Counted from the first letter of the stretch, positions 55,451 through 63,852 are shown. The stretch: DNA of 64,000 nucleotides from Bacteroidota bacterium (GCA_024742495.1 JANSYJ010000002.1:124001-188000), one strand, 5' to 3'. Notes: generated by a model from the sequence alone, not told the origin. Numbers and translations are program-made.

Positions 55451-55921
55451 CTAACAACAGCCACTACCTGGCTCGCAGCTTGTTGATTTAGAGAGCATCC
55501 CTGCTAAAGGAAGCTTAACTTTTTGCAAGGGAATCCCGCAGTTGTCCTTGGCCAGGCAATCGGTACTTTTTGCTACTAAGAGGAAGTGGTCATTCCTGAA
55601 ATCAAGGGCAAATTTTTCTATAGTTTGTCCCTGATACTCCACTTCAATTTCTGCATCGGGGAGCGCTAGCTTTTCAACCGAGAGATTTAATATATCCCGC
55701 AGCTTATCCGCCGAAAGGCGATGAGTAAAATCTATTGAGGACCAGAGTTGCAAATTAATTGCCTGCTCATGTCGGAGCTTTCCTCCGCAATCAATAAAGG
55801 TTTTTTCAATTTTCCCAACTTCGGTAACATGAAAGTGGGCCGGCACTTTATCGCCATCTGGTAAGCGAAATTCGATATGCTTTAAAGCTTGGAGCTGTTC
55901 CTGTAATTCAGATAGTTTCAT
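55451..55921 (-). CDS. DUF6428 family protein
   Basis: A 156-residue cytoplasmic protein: MKLSELQEQLQALKHIEFRLPDG, then VPAHFHVTEVGKIEKTFIDCGG, NLQLWSSIDFTHRLSADKLRDIL and a cysteine-rich tail STSCEPGSGCC. It is the pattern of DUF6428, which commonly sits next to ArsR-type metal or arsenic regulators. No ArsR gene is here, but a 16-bp near-palindrome of ArsR-operator type lies 17 bp upstream. The tail cysteines may bind a metal. The true start is the ATG at 55921; the open frame beyond it would cross the operator. It is divergent from MbnP with a 131-bp shared region. Confidence 0.82.
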   Translation of the reverse strand: MKLSELQEQLQALKHIEFRLPDGDKVPAHFHVTEVGKIEKTFIDCGGKLRHEQAINLQLWSSIDFTHRLSADKLRDILNLSVEKLALPDAEIEVEYQGQTIEKFALDFRNDHFLLVAKSTDCLAKDNCGIPLQKVKLPLAGMLSKSTSCEPGSGCC

Positions 55922-55937
55922 GACGCTATATTTATTA

Positions 55938-55953
55938 ATTGCAATATTACGAT
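55938..55953. promoter_or_regulatory. ArsR-type near-palindromic operator
   Basis: ATTGCAATATTACGAT, 16 bp; its reverse complement differs at four positions, all in the outer arms, while AATATT is a perfect centre. It lies 17 bp upstream of the DUF6428 start and 100 bp upstream of the MbnP start. Confidence 0.55.
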
Positions 55954-56052
55954 AAAAAGAAGATTTTAGATCTTCAGACGCAATTTTTATTCGAAACAGG
56001 AATTTAATTTGATCAGCATTAAACCTAAGCGCCTTTCCCATATCTTATTGCC

Positions 56053-56679
56053 ATGAAAGCGATTACTCAGCTTTTTTTCCTTTTACTGCCTTGGGGACTT
56101 GGAGCGCAAAATACGCAGGTTTTGCACTTAAAGTTATTATGTGAGGATCAGGCTATTGATACTTTGCAAGGCAATCAGTTAACCAACAGTGGGGAGCTTT
56201 ACATTATCAATTTTAAGTTTTACTTAAGTACCGTAAAAAGTGGCCAAGCGGCTAAAGCTGAATCGGTACGTTTAGTTGATTTTAAGAATGAGCCTTGTTT
56301 GCTAAGCTTGGGCGCTAAGGATAAACTCTATTTTGGGGTGGACTCTTTACTCAATGCCCAAGGAATTCATGAGGGTGATTTAGATCCCATAAAGGGCATG
56401 TATTGGGCTTGGCAAACGGGATATATCCATCTTAAATTAGAGGGTTGGTTTAAATCACCCGAAGGTCGTCGAGAAGAATTCGTTTTTCATATTGGTGGTT
56501 TTAATCATTCTGGTGCTGGTCCCTACTTAATTGACTTAGAGCAGGCGGGGGAGTGGAAGATTGATTTGGCACCGGTCTTAAAGTGGTCCTTCCAAAATGA
56601 TATTTATCGCATTATGTCCCCGGGGCCCAAGGCCGATCGATTCGCTCGGTATTTTGTGAATAGCATTCAGACTAAATGA
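56053..56679 (+). CDS. mbnP: MbnP-family copper-binding protein
   Basis: A 208-residue secreted protein (signal LFFLLLPWGLGAQ). The MbnP pattern is clear: GELYIINFKFYLSTV, FGVDSLLNAQGIHEGDLDPIKG, MYWAWQTGYIHLKLEG with Trp118 and Trp120, and EFVFHIGGFNHSGAG. In the characterised pair, a tryptophan of MbnP is oxidised to kynurenine by the di-haem enzyme MbnH and the protein then binds copper; which Trp acts here is not known. MbnH starts 4 bp before its stop, so the two are coupled. The context with efflux and copper-type genes supports metal handling. Confidence 0.88.
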   Translation: MKAITQLFFLLLPWGLGAQNTQVLHLKLLCEDQAIDTLQGNQLTNSGELYIINFKFYLSTVKSGQAAKAESVRLVDFKNEPCLLSLGAKDKLYFGVDSLLNAQGIHEGDLDPIKGMYWAWQTGYIHLKLEGWFKSPEGRREEFVFHIGGFNHSGAGPYLIDLEQAGEWKIDLAPVLKWSFQNDIYRIMSPGPKADRFARYFVNSIQTK

Positions 56680-57698
56680 AAAAAGCGACTGTTTTAAGTT
56701 TAGTCCTTCTTGTTTTATCTGCCTTTCGGCTGATGGAATTCTCTTCCTCTGCTATTCCAGCTTATTTTCCAAGGCCCGTTCAGGAGGAAGTTTGGCAGTT
56801 AGATTCTAATAAAGTGGAATTGGGGCGGGTCTTGTTTTACGATCCACAATTTTCGGCCGATGAAATGATTTCTTGTGCATCTTGCCACAGTCCTTATAAT
56901 GCCTTTGCACATACCGATCATGCCATTAGTCACGGCGTGTTTGATTCCATTGGCTTTAGAAATGCTCCCGCCTTATTTAATCTTGCCTGGCAATCCTTAT
57001 TTATGCATGATGGTGCGGCCCACGATTTAGCCGCCCAAGCCCTTGCTCCTTTAAATTCGGAATTGGAAATGGCGAGCTCAGTTGAGCTGTTATTAAAGCG
57101 AATGAACTTGTCGCCGCTATACCGCTACTTGTTTCAAAAAGCTTATCGCGATTCTACTCCCAGTGTGGCGAGGGCTTTAGAGTCTCTAAGTGCTTTTCAG
57201 CTGAGTTTAATTTCAACAAAATCAAAATACGATAAAATGCGTTCTGGACTGCTGATCTTTGAAGATCAGGAGGAAAGAGGCCTTGCTTTGTTTGAGGAAA
57301 ACTGCGCCGCCTGTCATCCCGCGCCTCTTTTTAGTGATTATGCTTTTAGGTCGAACGGTATAGCCTTAAATGAAGAACTGCGCGACTCGGGTCGCTATTT
57401 CGTTACTGCCGAAAGCGAGGATTTATACGCTTTTAAAGCGCCTTCACTGCGCAATTTGAAGTATAGCTTTCCTTATATGCATGATGGCCGATTCACGAAA
57501 TTAAGAGCGGTATTAAATCATTACTCGCCCAAAAATGGCGACCTAAGCAAAAGCCCCCTAAAAAGAGTTTTAAGTGAAAAGGAGAAAACCGATATCATTG
57601 CCTTTCTCGCTACTCTTAATGATCCCACTTTCGTTTTTAACCCAAGGCATGCCTATCCTAAATGGATCTTGTCTTTTAACACCAAATCTTATGAATAG
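56676..57698 (+). CDS. mbnH: MbnH-like di-haem cytochrome c peroxidase family enzyme
   Basis: A 340-residue periplasmic protein of the MauG/CcpA family with two haem-attachment sites: CASCH at 67-71 and CAACH at 210-214. YMHDGRF near 265-271 is the usual distal-ligand region. A hydrophobic N-terminus (VLSLVLLVLSAF) gives export or anchoring. In the MbnP-MbnH pair this enzyme uses a high-valent haem to oxidise a tryptophan of MbnP. The start overlaps the MbnP stop by 4 bp, and the YHYH gene overlaps its own stop by 8 bp. Length is typical. True cytochrome c peroxidase activity is the main alternative. Confidence 0.9.
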   Translation: MKKATVLSLVLLVLSAFRLMEFSSSAIPAYFPRPVQEEVWQLDSNKVELGRVLFYDPQFSADEMISCASCHSPYNAFAHTDHAISHGVFDSIGFRNAPALFNLAWQSLFMHDGAAHDLAAQALAPLNSELEMASSVELLLKRMNLSPLYRYLFQKAYRDSTPSVARALESLSAFQLSLISTKSKYDKMRSGLLIFEDQEERGLALFEENCAACHPAPLFSDYAFRSNGIALNEELRDSGRYFVTAESEDLYAFKAPSLRNLKYSFPYMHDGRFTKLRAVLNHYSPKNGDLSKSPLKRVLSEKEKTDIIAFLATLNDPTFVFNPRHAYPKWILSFNTKSYE

Positions 57699-59052
57699 AA
57701 GTCTAAAGTTCTTAAGCCTGGCCTTAGGGCTGAGCTTTGCAGCTTCGGCCCAAGTCAGTCCGGCGATTAGCAGCTGGCTCCAAAATAGTACCATTACCGG
57801 TAGCTATTATATGCAAGGGAATTCCACTGCTTTATCCAATGGTATATTGGTTAATTGTCAGCAGGTATCTTATACCAGTACCGCCGTTTATGTAGAAGCT
57901 ACCGGCGTTCCCGCTTATGCAACAGGTCCCTTTTTAGATGGGAATCCCAGCCAGGCCTCCAACCAGAATGGTATTTTTGAGCTTCCGCTTAGTCCAATGC
58001 CAAATACGGGGACTCCAAGCGCAACCACACCGGGGAATATCGGGATTTTCATAAATGGTGTCGCCCTCTTTGATTATCGGGATGGTGTAGGTTGGAATAG
58101 CAGTACCAATGCGCTCTGCGGTGGGCCGGGAAATCCACCCTGTCCTAATATGCAATCCGATTGGAATAGAGATGCCATTCCAGCTGAAATGGCTGGTTTT
58201 GATTGTTCCAAAGGTCATCCAGCCATGGGCAATTATCATCACCATCAAAACCCCTCCGCCTTTGATTTGGATCTCTCTGTGGTTTCCAATATTTGCAATT
58301 TATATGATGCCGATGGCTTGTATGTCATTGACAGCACCCAGCATTCACCCTTATTGGGATTTGCCTATGATGGTTATCCAATTTATGGTGCCTATGGCTT
58401 TGCTAATACCGATGGCAGCGGGGGTGTAAAGCGCATTATATCCGGATATCATTTGCGAGCCATCAGTCAAAGGACGCATTATGCTAATGGTACAAATGTG
58501 GATGACGGCCCGGCCGTAGATGCTACTTATTTCTTAGGCTACTTTAGGGAAGACTATGAGTTTATAGACTCCACAAGCAGTTATCCTTACTTTTTAGATG
58601 AACACAATGGTCGTTTTTGCGTGACCCCCGAATATCCCAATGGCACCTATGCTTATTTCTGCACCGTGGACGAAGATTGGAATTCCGCCTATCCTTATGC
58701 TATTGGACCTACCTTTTATGGGGTGCTAAGTGGCGGATCCGTAAATGCCGTGCCCGCCGGCGCAACGGTATACAATTCGAGTATCGGTACAAATAAACAA
58801 GCACTACCCGAGCTTCATGTATTTCCCAATCCTGCTTCAGAGCTACTCACCATACAGGCTAAAGGCTTAGTTGCAGGAGCGATAAGCATAAAGTTAAAAG
58901 ATGCTAGTGGTCGCCTGGTCGCGACTAAAACTATTCAAGCCGGGCAAACCATCGGCTTCTTTAATACCGAAACCCTCTACGAAGGCATTTATTTTCTTGA
59001 AATAAGTGATGGGGAAAATCACCATCAAGAGAAAATAATCATTGAACATTAA
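57691..59052 (+). CDS. T9SS-exported YHYH-domain protein
   Basis: A 453-residue secreted protein with signal KFLSLALGLSFAASAQ and a YHYH domain whose core is GNYHHHQNP (Tyr182-His185), a variant of the YHYH motif, with FDLDLSVVSNICNLYDADGLYVIDS nearby. Cysteine pairs (ALCGGPGNPPCPN and DCSKG) are present. The last 75 residues are a type A sorting domain (HVFPNPASELLTI to HHQEKIIIEH). YHYH proteins are often found near MbnP and MbnH in Bacteroidota; a copper role is likely from this context. The ATG overlaps the MbnH stop by 8 bp; a longer frame exists but lacks a signal. It ends at a terminator. Confidence 0.85.
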   Translation: MNRSLKFLSLALGLSFAASAQVSPAISSWLQNSTITGSYYMQGNSTALSNGILVNCQQVSYTSTAVYVEATGVPAYATGPFLDGNPSQASNQNGIFELPLSPMPNTGTPSATTPGNIGIFINGVALFDYRDGVGWNSSTNALCGGPGNPPCPNMQSDWNRDAIPAEMAGFDCSKGHPAMGNYHHHQNPSAFDLDLSVVSNICNLYDADGLYVIDSTQHSPLLGFAYDGYPIYGAYGFANTDGSGGVKRIISGYHLRAISQRTHYANGTNVDDGPAVDATYFLGYFREDYEFIDSTSSYPYFLDEHNGRFCVTPEYPNGTYAYFCTVDEDWNSAYPYAIGPTFYGVLSGGSVNAVPAGATVYNSSIGTNKQALPELHVFPNPASELLTIQAKGLVAGAISIKLKDASGRLVATKTIQAGQTIGFFNTETLYEGIYFLEISDGENHHQEKIIIEH

Positions 59053-59067
59053 AATAACGAGAAGCAT

Positions 59068-59100
59068 AAAAAAGGAGGTTTAAAGACTTCCTTTTTTATT
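59068..59100 (+). terminator. Terminator after the MbnP-MbnH-YHYH operon
   Basis: Stem AAAAAAGGAGGT (59068-59079) / ACTTCCTTTTTT (59086-59097), one G-T wobble, ending in T. Confidence 0.75.
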
Positions 59101-59114
59101 GACCTGTCAATTTG

Positions 59115-59128
59115 TTATGCATGCATAA
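59115..59128. promoter_or_regulatory. Perfect 14-bp palindrome, probable MarR operator
   Basis: TTATGCATGCATAA, a perfect palindrome 39 bp upstream of the MarR start. A promoter-like TATCTTAG follows at 59136-59143, so the palindrome covers the upstream promoter element, a usual place for repression by the adjacent MarR protein. Confidence 0.7.
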
Positions 59129-59167
59129 TTTTTTCTATCTTAGCGCTGCTTCAAAATTAGCATTCAT

Positions 59168-59611
59168 TTGAAACCTGAAGAAACCGTCGATTTTCACATC
59201 AAACGAACCTGGCAAAGCATCGCAAAGATGTACAATGAGGTGGCGGCCGGATACGGCGCAACCATGGCCACGGGATATGTTCTACTTAGCATAGATAAGG
59301 AAAAAGGTACACCAAGCACCGCGCTCGGCCCTAAAATGGGTATGGAGGCCACCAGTCTTTCACGTATCCTTAAAAGTATGGAGGAGAAAGCCTTAATTGA
59401 GCGTAAGCCGAATCCTAACGATGGGCGTTCTGTTTTGGTTTTTTTAACCCCTTTTGGGATTGAGAAAAGGGAAGATGCTAAGGCGGCAGTAATCAATTTT
59501 AATACTCAAGTTTCCCAGCGCTTTGCCCCAGAGGATTTAAGCGTCTTTTTTAAGGTGATAATGGGTATAGATGCGATGCTGCAGGAAAACAAATTGCAAA
59601 CTAAGATTTAA
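59168..59611 (+). CDS. MarR-family transcriptional regulator
   Basis: A 147-residue winged-helix regulator: YGATMATGYVLLSIDKEKGTPSTALGPKMGMEATSLSRILKSMEEKALIERKPNPNDGRSVLVFLTPFG covers the helix-turn-helix and wing, with the conserved DGRS. It likely senses a fatty-acid or acyl-CoA signal, since it is the first gene of the beta-oxidation unit (the dehydrogenase gene starts 7 bp after its stop). Its operator is probably the palindrome at 59115-59128. The start is TTG. Confidence 0.88.
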   Translation: MKPEETVDFHIKRTWQSIAKMYNEVAAGYGATMATGYVLLSIDKEKGTPSTALGPKMGMEATSLSRILKSMEEKALIERKPNPNDGRSVLVFLTPFGIEKREDAKAAVINFNTQVSQRFAPEDLSVFFKVIMGIDAMLQENKLQTKI

Positions 59612-59618
59612 GGATATT

Positions 59619-62024
59619 ATGAAAAAAACCATTCAACATGCAACGGTAATCGGCTCCGGTATAATGGGGAGTCAAATCGCTTGTCATTTGGCCAATATCG
59701 GTGTTCGAGTTCTCCTTTTAGATATTGTTCCTCGCGAGCTCAATGAAAAGGAGTCTAAGGCTGGATTAAGTCTAGAGTCGAAAGCAGTACGAAACAGAAT
59801 TGTTAATGAGAGTTTAAGCAAGGCGGTGAAAATGAACCCCGCCCCCTTATTCGACAAGGCCTATGCCAGTAGAATTAGCACTGGTAATTTAGAAGATGAC
59901 CTCCAGGAAATCTCCAAAACAGACTGGATCATTGAAGTGGTTGTGGAGCGTTTAGACATCAAGCAAAGTTTGTTTGAAAAGGTGGAGCAGCATCGCAAAC
60001 CCGGAACTTTTATATCATCCAATACTTCTGGAATTCCCATCTCCTTAATGCTAGAAGGGCGATCAGAAGATTTTCAAAAACACTTTTTAGGTACCCACTT
60101 CTTTAACCCTCCTCGTTACTTAGAGTTGTTGGAAATTATCCCTACCCCTAAAACGGATTCAGCGGTAGTAGACTTCTTTATGCATTACGGCGACCGTTAT
60201 CTTGGGAAAACTACCGTGCTCTGCAAGGATACTCCCGCTTTTATCGCAAACCGCGTGGGCATCTTCGCTATAATGGATCTCTTTCATAAGGTTCAGGATA
60301 TGGGTCTTTCGGTGGAGGATGTAGATAAGTTAACCGGTCCTCTAATTGGTCGTCCAAAATCGGCCACTTTCAGAACCGCTGATGTGGTTGGTTTAGATAC
60401 CTTGATTCACGTGGCCAATGGCTTGGCCCATGCGGTTCCACATGATGAGGAAAAAGATAAATTCAAATTACCAACCTTCTTGCAAAAAATGCAGGAGAAC
60501 AATTGGTTAGGCTCTAAGTCTGGACAGGGTTTCTATAAAAAGGTAAAAGGCGAAAATGGCAAGTCGGAAATTTTATCGCTCGACTTAGATAGCCTTGAGT
60601 ATAAGCCGCAGCTTAAGTCGAAATTCCCCACCTTGGAACTAACCAAAACCATTGACGATGTTCGTGAAAGATGGAAGGTGCTTATTGGAGGTAAAGACAA
60701 AGCAGGTGAGTTTTACCGCCGATCAGTAGGCGCCGTTTTAGCCTATGCCGCTAATCGTATCCCGGAAATTGCTGATGATTTATTTCGCATCGATCAAGGG
60801 ATGCGTGCTGGTTTTGGCTGGAAGCATGGGCCCTTTGAAATTTGGGATGCCATTGGACTCGAGAAAGGCCTAAAACTTATTGAAGACGAAGGCCTGAAAG
60901 TAGCCGATTGGTTGCTAGAAATGAAGGCAGCCGGTCATTCAAGCTTTTACACAGTTCAAGAGGGGAAAGGTCATTTTTACGCCATCTCAGAAAAGAAATA
61001 CAAGGCTTTACCTGGTGGTGATAGCTTTATCGTTCTAGATCATATTCGTCCTAGCAAAACCGTTTGGCAGAATAAGGAATGTGCCATTCAAGATTTGGGT
61101 GACGGTATTCTAAATATCGAGTTTCGCTCTAAGATGAATTCCTTAGGCTCTGGCGTTTTAGCTGGAATCAATAAAGGGATTGATTTAGCCGAAAAAGAGT
61201 ACCGAGGGCTAGTGATTTCCAATCAAGGCGATAATTTCTCGGTAGGCGCTAATCTTGGAATGATTTTCATGATGGCCATAGAGCAGGAATGGGATGAACT
61301 TAATTTTGCCATCAAGTACTTCCAAGACACTATGATGCGCGTGCGTTATTCCTCTATTCCAGTGGTTGTAGCGCCGCATCAAATGACCTTAGGTGGTGGT
61401 TGCGAAATGTCGCTTCACGCGGATGCTGTGCAAGCTGCCGCTGAAACCTATATAGGCTTGGTAGAATTCGGTGTTGGTGTTATTCCTGGCGGTGGAGGTA
61501 CCAAGGAATTAACCCGTCGCGCTGCTCAGCGTTTTGTGAAGGATGATATTGAAACCAATGCGTATCGCGAAAATCTCTTTATGATTGGTCAAGCTCAAGT
61601 AGCCAAATCTGCTACTGAGGCTTTCAATATGGGAATCTTCTTAGAGGGTCGCGATGGCATTTCCTTAAACCGTCATCGCTTAATTGCCGATGCCAAAGAA
61701 AAAGCAGTGGCTTTAGCCGAAACGGGTTATACCATGCCGGTTCGTGAAAGAGATATTAAGGTATTAGGTCGCCAGGGCTTAGGTATGTTTACCGTTGGCG
61801 CTAACACCATGTGGGAAGGTGGTTTCATCACACCGCATGAAAAGAAAATGGTAGAGAAACTCGCTTATGTAATGTGCGGTGGTGACTTATCTGAACCCAC
61901 TTTTGTTTCAGAACAATATCTTCTTGACTTAGAACGCGAAGCCTTCCTAAGCTTATGTACTGAGAAAAAAACCTTAGAACGTATTCAGCATATGTTAAAA
62001 ACTGGGAAGCCGTTGAGGAATTAG
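59619..62024 (+). CDS. fadJ: Fused 3-hydroxyacyl-CoA dehydrogenase/enoyl-CoA hydratase
   Basis: An 801-residue beta-oxidation enzyme. The N-terminal half is the dehydrogenase: VIGSGIMGSQIACHLANIG binds NAD, SSNTSGIPISLMLEG and GTHFFNPPRYLELLEIIP follow, and CKDTPAFIANRVGIFAI is the usual end of that fold. The C-terminal half is the hydratase with GLVISNQGDNFSVGANLGMIF and GGGCEMSLHADAVQ. The order (dehydrogenase first) is reversed with respect to FadB/FadJ of E. coli and is usual in Bacteroidota. An upstream in-frame start at 59571 overlaps the MarR gene; ATG 59619 is chosen. It is separated from its thiolase partner by the small cassette at 62.0-62.5 kb. Confidence 0.95.
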   Translation: MKKTIQHATVIGSGIMGSQIACHLANIGVRVLLLDIVPRELNEKESKAGLSLESKAVRNRIVNESLSKAVKMNPAPLFDKAYASRISTGNLEDDLQEISKTDWIIEVVVERLDIKQSLFEKVEQHRKPGTFISSNTSGIPISLMLEGRSEDFQKHFLGTHFFNPPRYLELLEIIPTPKTDSAVVDFFMHYGDRYLGKTTVLCKDTPAFIANRVGIFAIMDLFHKVQDMGLSVEDVDKLTGPLIGRPKSATFRTADVVGLDTLIHVANGLAHAVPHDEEKDKFKLPTFLQKMQENNWLGSKSGQGFYKKVKGENGKSEILSLDLDSLEYKPQLKSKFPTLELTKTIDDVRERWKVLIGGKDKAGEFYRRSVGAVLAYAANRIPEIADDLFRIDQGMRAGFGWKHGPFEIWDAIGLEKGLKLIEDEGLKVADWLLEMKAAGHSSFYTVQEGKGHFYAISEKKYKALPGGDSFIVLDHIRPSKTVWQNKECAIQDLGDGILNIEFRSKMNSLGSGVLAGINKGIDLAEKEYRGLVISNQGDNFSVGANLGMIFMMAIEQEWDELNFAIKYFQDTMMRVRYSSIPVVVAPHQMTLGGGCEMSLHADAVQAAAETYIGLVEFGVGVIPGGGGTKELTRRAAQRFVKDDIETNAYRENLFMIGQAQVAKSATEAFNMGIFLEGRDGISLNRHRLIADAKEKAVALAETGYTMPVRERDIKVLGRQGLGMFTVGANTMWEGGFITPHEKKMVEKLAYVMCGGDLSEPTFVSEQYLLDLEREAFLSLCTEKKTLERIQHMLKTGKPLRN

Positions 62025-62026
62025 TT

Positions 62027-62067
62027 TCTGAGACGTGAGACGTGAGACGTGAGATTTGAGATGAGAG
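62027..62067. repeat. Left heptamer array flanking the four-helix-bundle gene
   Basis: GAGACGT repeated three times, then degenerate units GAGATTT and GAGATGA, immediately after the stop of the dehydrogenase gene. It is the inverted counterpart of the array at 62462-62493. Confidence 0.85.
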
Positions 62068-62100
62068 TATTGAATTACGAGAACTTAAAAAATACCATGT

Positions 62101-62460
62101 ATGATGCATAATTTTAAAGAGCTGAAAATCTGGCAACAGGCAATGGTAGTTGCAGAAGAAGTATATAGATTAACGAACGCATTTCCCATTAAGGAACAAT
62201 TCGGGTTAACTAGTCAGCTTAGGCGAGCAGTAATTTCAATACCATCAAATATTGCAGAGGGAGCAGGAAGGAGTACAAATAGAGATTTTAGCAGATTTTT
62301 GGACATCACAAATGGCTCAATTAATGAAGTTGAAACCCAATTACTTTTAGCAACGCGCTTGGGTATGCTTGAATCTGAGAAAAAGCTAAAAAGCATTTTT
62401 GAAAAACTGGATGCTATCCAAAAAATGGTCTTTTCCTTCCAGAAAACACTGAAGGCTTAA
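62101..62460 (+). CDS. Four-helix-bundle protein (S23/IVP family)
   Basis: A 119-residue protein: FKELKIWQQAMVVAEEVYRLT, FPIKEQFGLTSQLRRAVISIPSNIAEGAGRST, then RDFSRFLDITNGSINEVETQLLLATRLGML, the signature of the four-helix-bundle family first seen in intervening sequences of 23S rRNA genes and related to the Avd protein of diversity-generating retroelements. The function is unknown. It lies between arrays of 7-bp inverted repeats and splits a beta-oxidation operon, so it looks like an inserted unit. It starts with two adjacent ATG codons (62101 and 62104). No reverse transcriptase or rRNA is nearby. Confidence 0.92.
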   Translation: MMHNFKELKIWQQAMVVAEEVYRLTNAFPIKEQFGLTSQLRRAVISIPSNIAEGAGRSTNRDFSRFLDITNGSINEVETQLLLATRLGMLESEKKLKSIFEKLDAIQKMVFSFQKTLKA

Positions 62461-62461
62461 G

Positions 62462-62493
62462 GTCTCACATCTCACGTCTCAAGTCTCAAATCC
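62462..62493. repeat. Right heptamer array flanking the four-helix-bundle gene
   Basis: Four TCTCAnn units (TCTCACA, TCTCACG, TCTCAAG, TCTCAAA) and a truncated fifth, beginning two bases after the stop of the gene. They are the reverse complement of the left units, so the two arrays can pair and enclose the gene in one hairpin. Confidence 0.85.
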
Positions 62494-62532
62494 TTAGTCC
62501 AAAATAATAATAATCTAAAAATAGTATTTAAT

Positions 62533-63708
62533 ATGAACGCATACATAGTAGCCGCCAAGCGCACCGCAGTAGGAAAAGCTCCAAAGGGAATGTTTCGTTT
62601 TACGCGACCAGATAATTTGGCGGGAACTTTAATTCGGGAGATTTTAAAAGATATACCACAATTAGATAAGGATCGGATAGACGATGTGATTGTAGGTAAT
62701 GCAATGCCAGAGGCAGAGCAGGGAATGAATATGGCCCGCTTAATTTCTTTGATGGGATTAGATACCGTTAAGGTTCCCGGGGTAACGGTTAATCGCTGGT
62801 GTGCTAGTGGTTTAGAAACAATCGCCATGGCCTCCGCTAAAATTCATGCGGGTATCGCCGATTGCATTATTGCCGGTGGTGTTGAAAGCATGAGTTTCAT
62901 CCCCATGGGAGGATTTAAGCAAGTGCCGAGTTACGAGCTGGCCAAGGAACATGCCGATTATTACAATAACATGGGTCTCACTGCTGAAGCGGTAGCCCAG
63001 AAATATAAGGTGTCGCGAGAAGATCAAGATGAATTTGGCTATCAATCGCATATGAAAGCCTTGCGTGCCATTGAAGAAGGTCGGTTCAAGGATGATATTG
63101 TTCCAATAGAGGTGGAAGAAGTTTACTTAGACGCCAAAGAAAAACGTCAAGTGCGCAGCTATACTGTAGATACGGATGAAGGTCCGCGCCTTGGTACCAA
63201 TGTGGAAGCTATGGGGCGATTACGTCCGGTGTTTGCTGCAAAGGGATCGGTTACTGCTGGTAATTCCTCGCAAATGAGTGACGGTGCTGCATTTACCTTA
63301 ATAATGAGTGAGAAAATGATGAATGAACTGGGATTAAAACCTATCGCTCGTTTGTTAAACTATCAAGTTGTAGGGGTAGAGCCTCGCATTATGGGTATCG
63401 GTCCAGTAGATGCAATTCCGAAAGCTTTAAAAGCAGCCGGCATGAAAAAGGAGGATATGGATTTGATTGAACTCAATGAGGCCTTTGCTTCTCAATCCTT
63501 AGCGGTGATTCGCGAATTGGACCTCGACCCAGCCAAGGTGAATGTTAATGGTGGTGCAATTGCCATGGGTCATCCACTAGGTTGCACCGGAGCGAAATTA
63601 TCGGTACAACTGTTTAATGAGCTCAAAAAACGCGACCAGAAATACGGCATGGTTACCATGTGTGTAGGGGAAGGTCAGGGAGCAGCAGGTATTTACGAGT
63701 TGCTGTAG
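62533..63708 (+). CDS. fadA: Acetyl-CoA C-acyltransferase (thiolase)
   Basis: A 391-residue thiolase that ends each beta-oxidation cycle. VNRWCASGLETIAMA has the nucleophile Cys90; GGAIAMGHPLGCTGAK has the active His near 347; CVGEGQGAAGIYELL has Cys377. Length and order are normal. It would be expected to follow the dehydrogenase/hydratase gene closely, but 508 bp with the four-helix-bundle cassette separate them, so transcription must run through or restart here. A terminator follows. Confidence 0.96.
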   Translation: MNAYIVAAKRTAVGKAPKGMFRFTRPDNLAGTLIREILKDIPQLDKDRIDDVIVGNAMPEAEQGMNMARLISLMGLDTVKVPGVTVNRWCASGLETIAMASAKIHAGIADCIIAGGVESMSFIPMGGFKQVPSYELAKEHADYYNNMGLTAEAVAQKYKVSREDQDEFGYQSHMKALRAIEEGRFKDDIVPIEVEEVYLDAKEKRQVRSYTVDTDEGPRLGTNVEAMGRLRPVFAAKGSVTAGNSSQMSDGAAFTLIMSEKMMNELGLKPIARLLNYQVVGVEPRIMGIGPVDAIPKALKAAGMKKEDMDLIELNEAFASQSLAVIRELDLDPAKVNVNGGAIAMGHPLGCTGAKLSVQLFNELKKRDQKYGMVTMCVGEGQGAAGIYELL

Positions 63709-63730
63709 ATTTATTTTTCATAGTAATTAG

Positions 63731-63757
63731 GCCTCAAGAAATTGAGGCTTTTTTTTT
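63731..63757 (+). terminator. Terminator after fadA
   Basis: Stem GCCTCAA (63731-63737) / TTGAGGC (63742-63748) and a T-run of nine. It closes the MarR-beta-oxidation unit within this window. Confidence 0.85.
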
Positions 63758-63852
63758 GGGGTAAAAGTTTTTTTGAAAATAATGCTAGGCGATTGTCCCT
63801 TAGGCGCTATTTCCTGCGTATTAGCTAATACAAGAATCAAAAATCTTTTAAA

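Noticed and set aside
62027-62493. Diversity-generating retroelement or rRNA intervening sequence
   Set aside because: The protein is related to such elements, but there is no reverse transcriptase, no template/variable repeat pair and no rRNA here.
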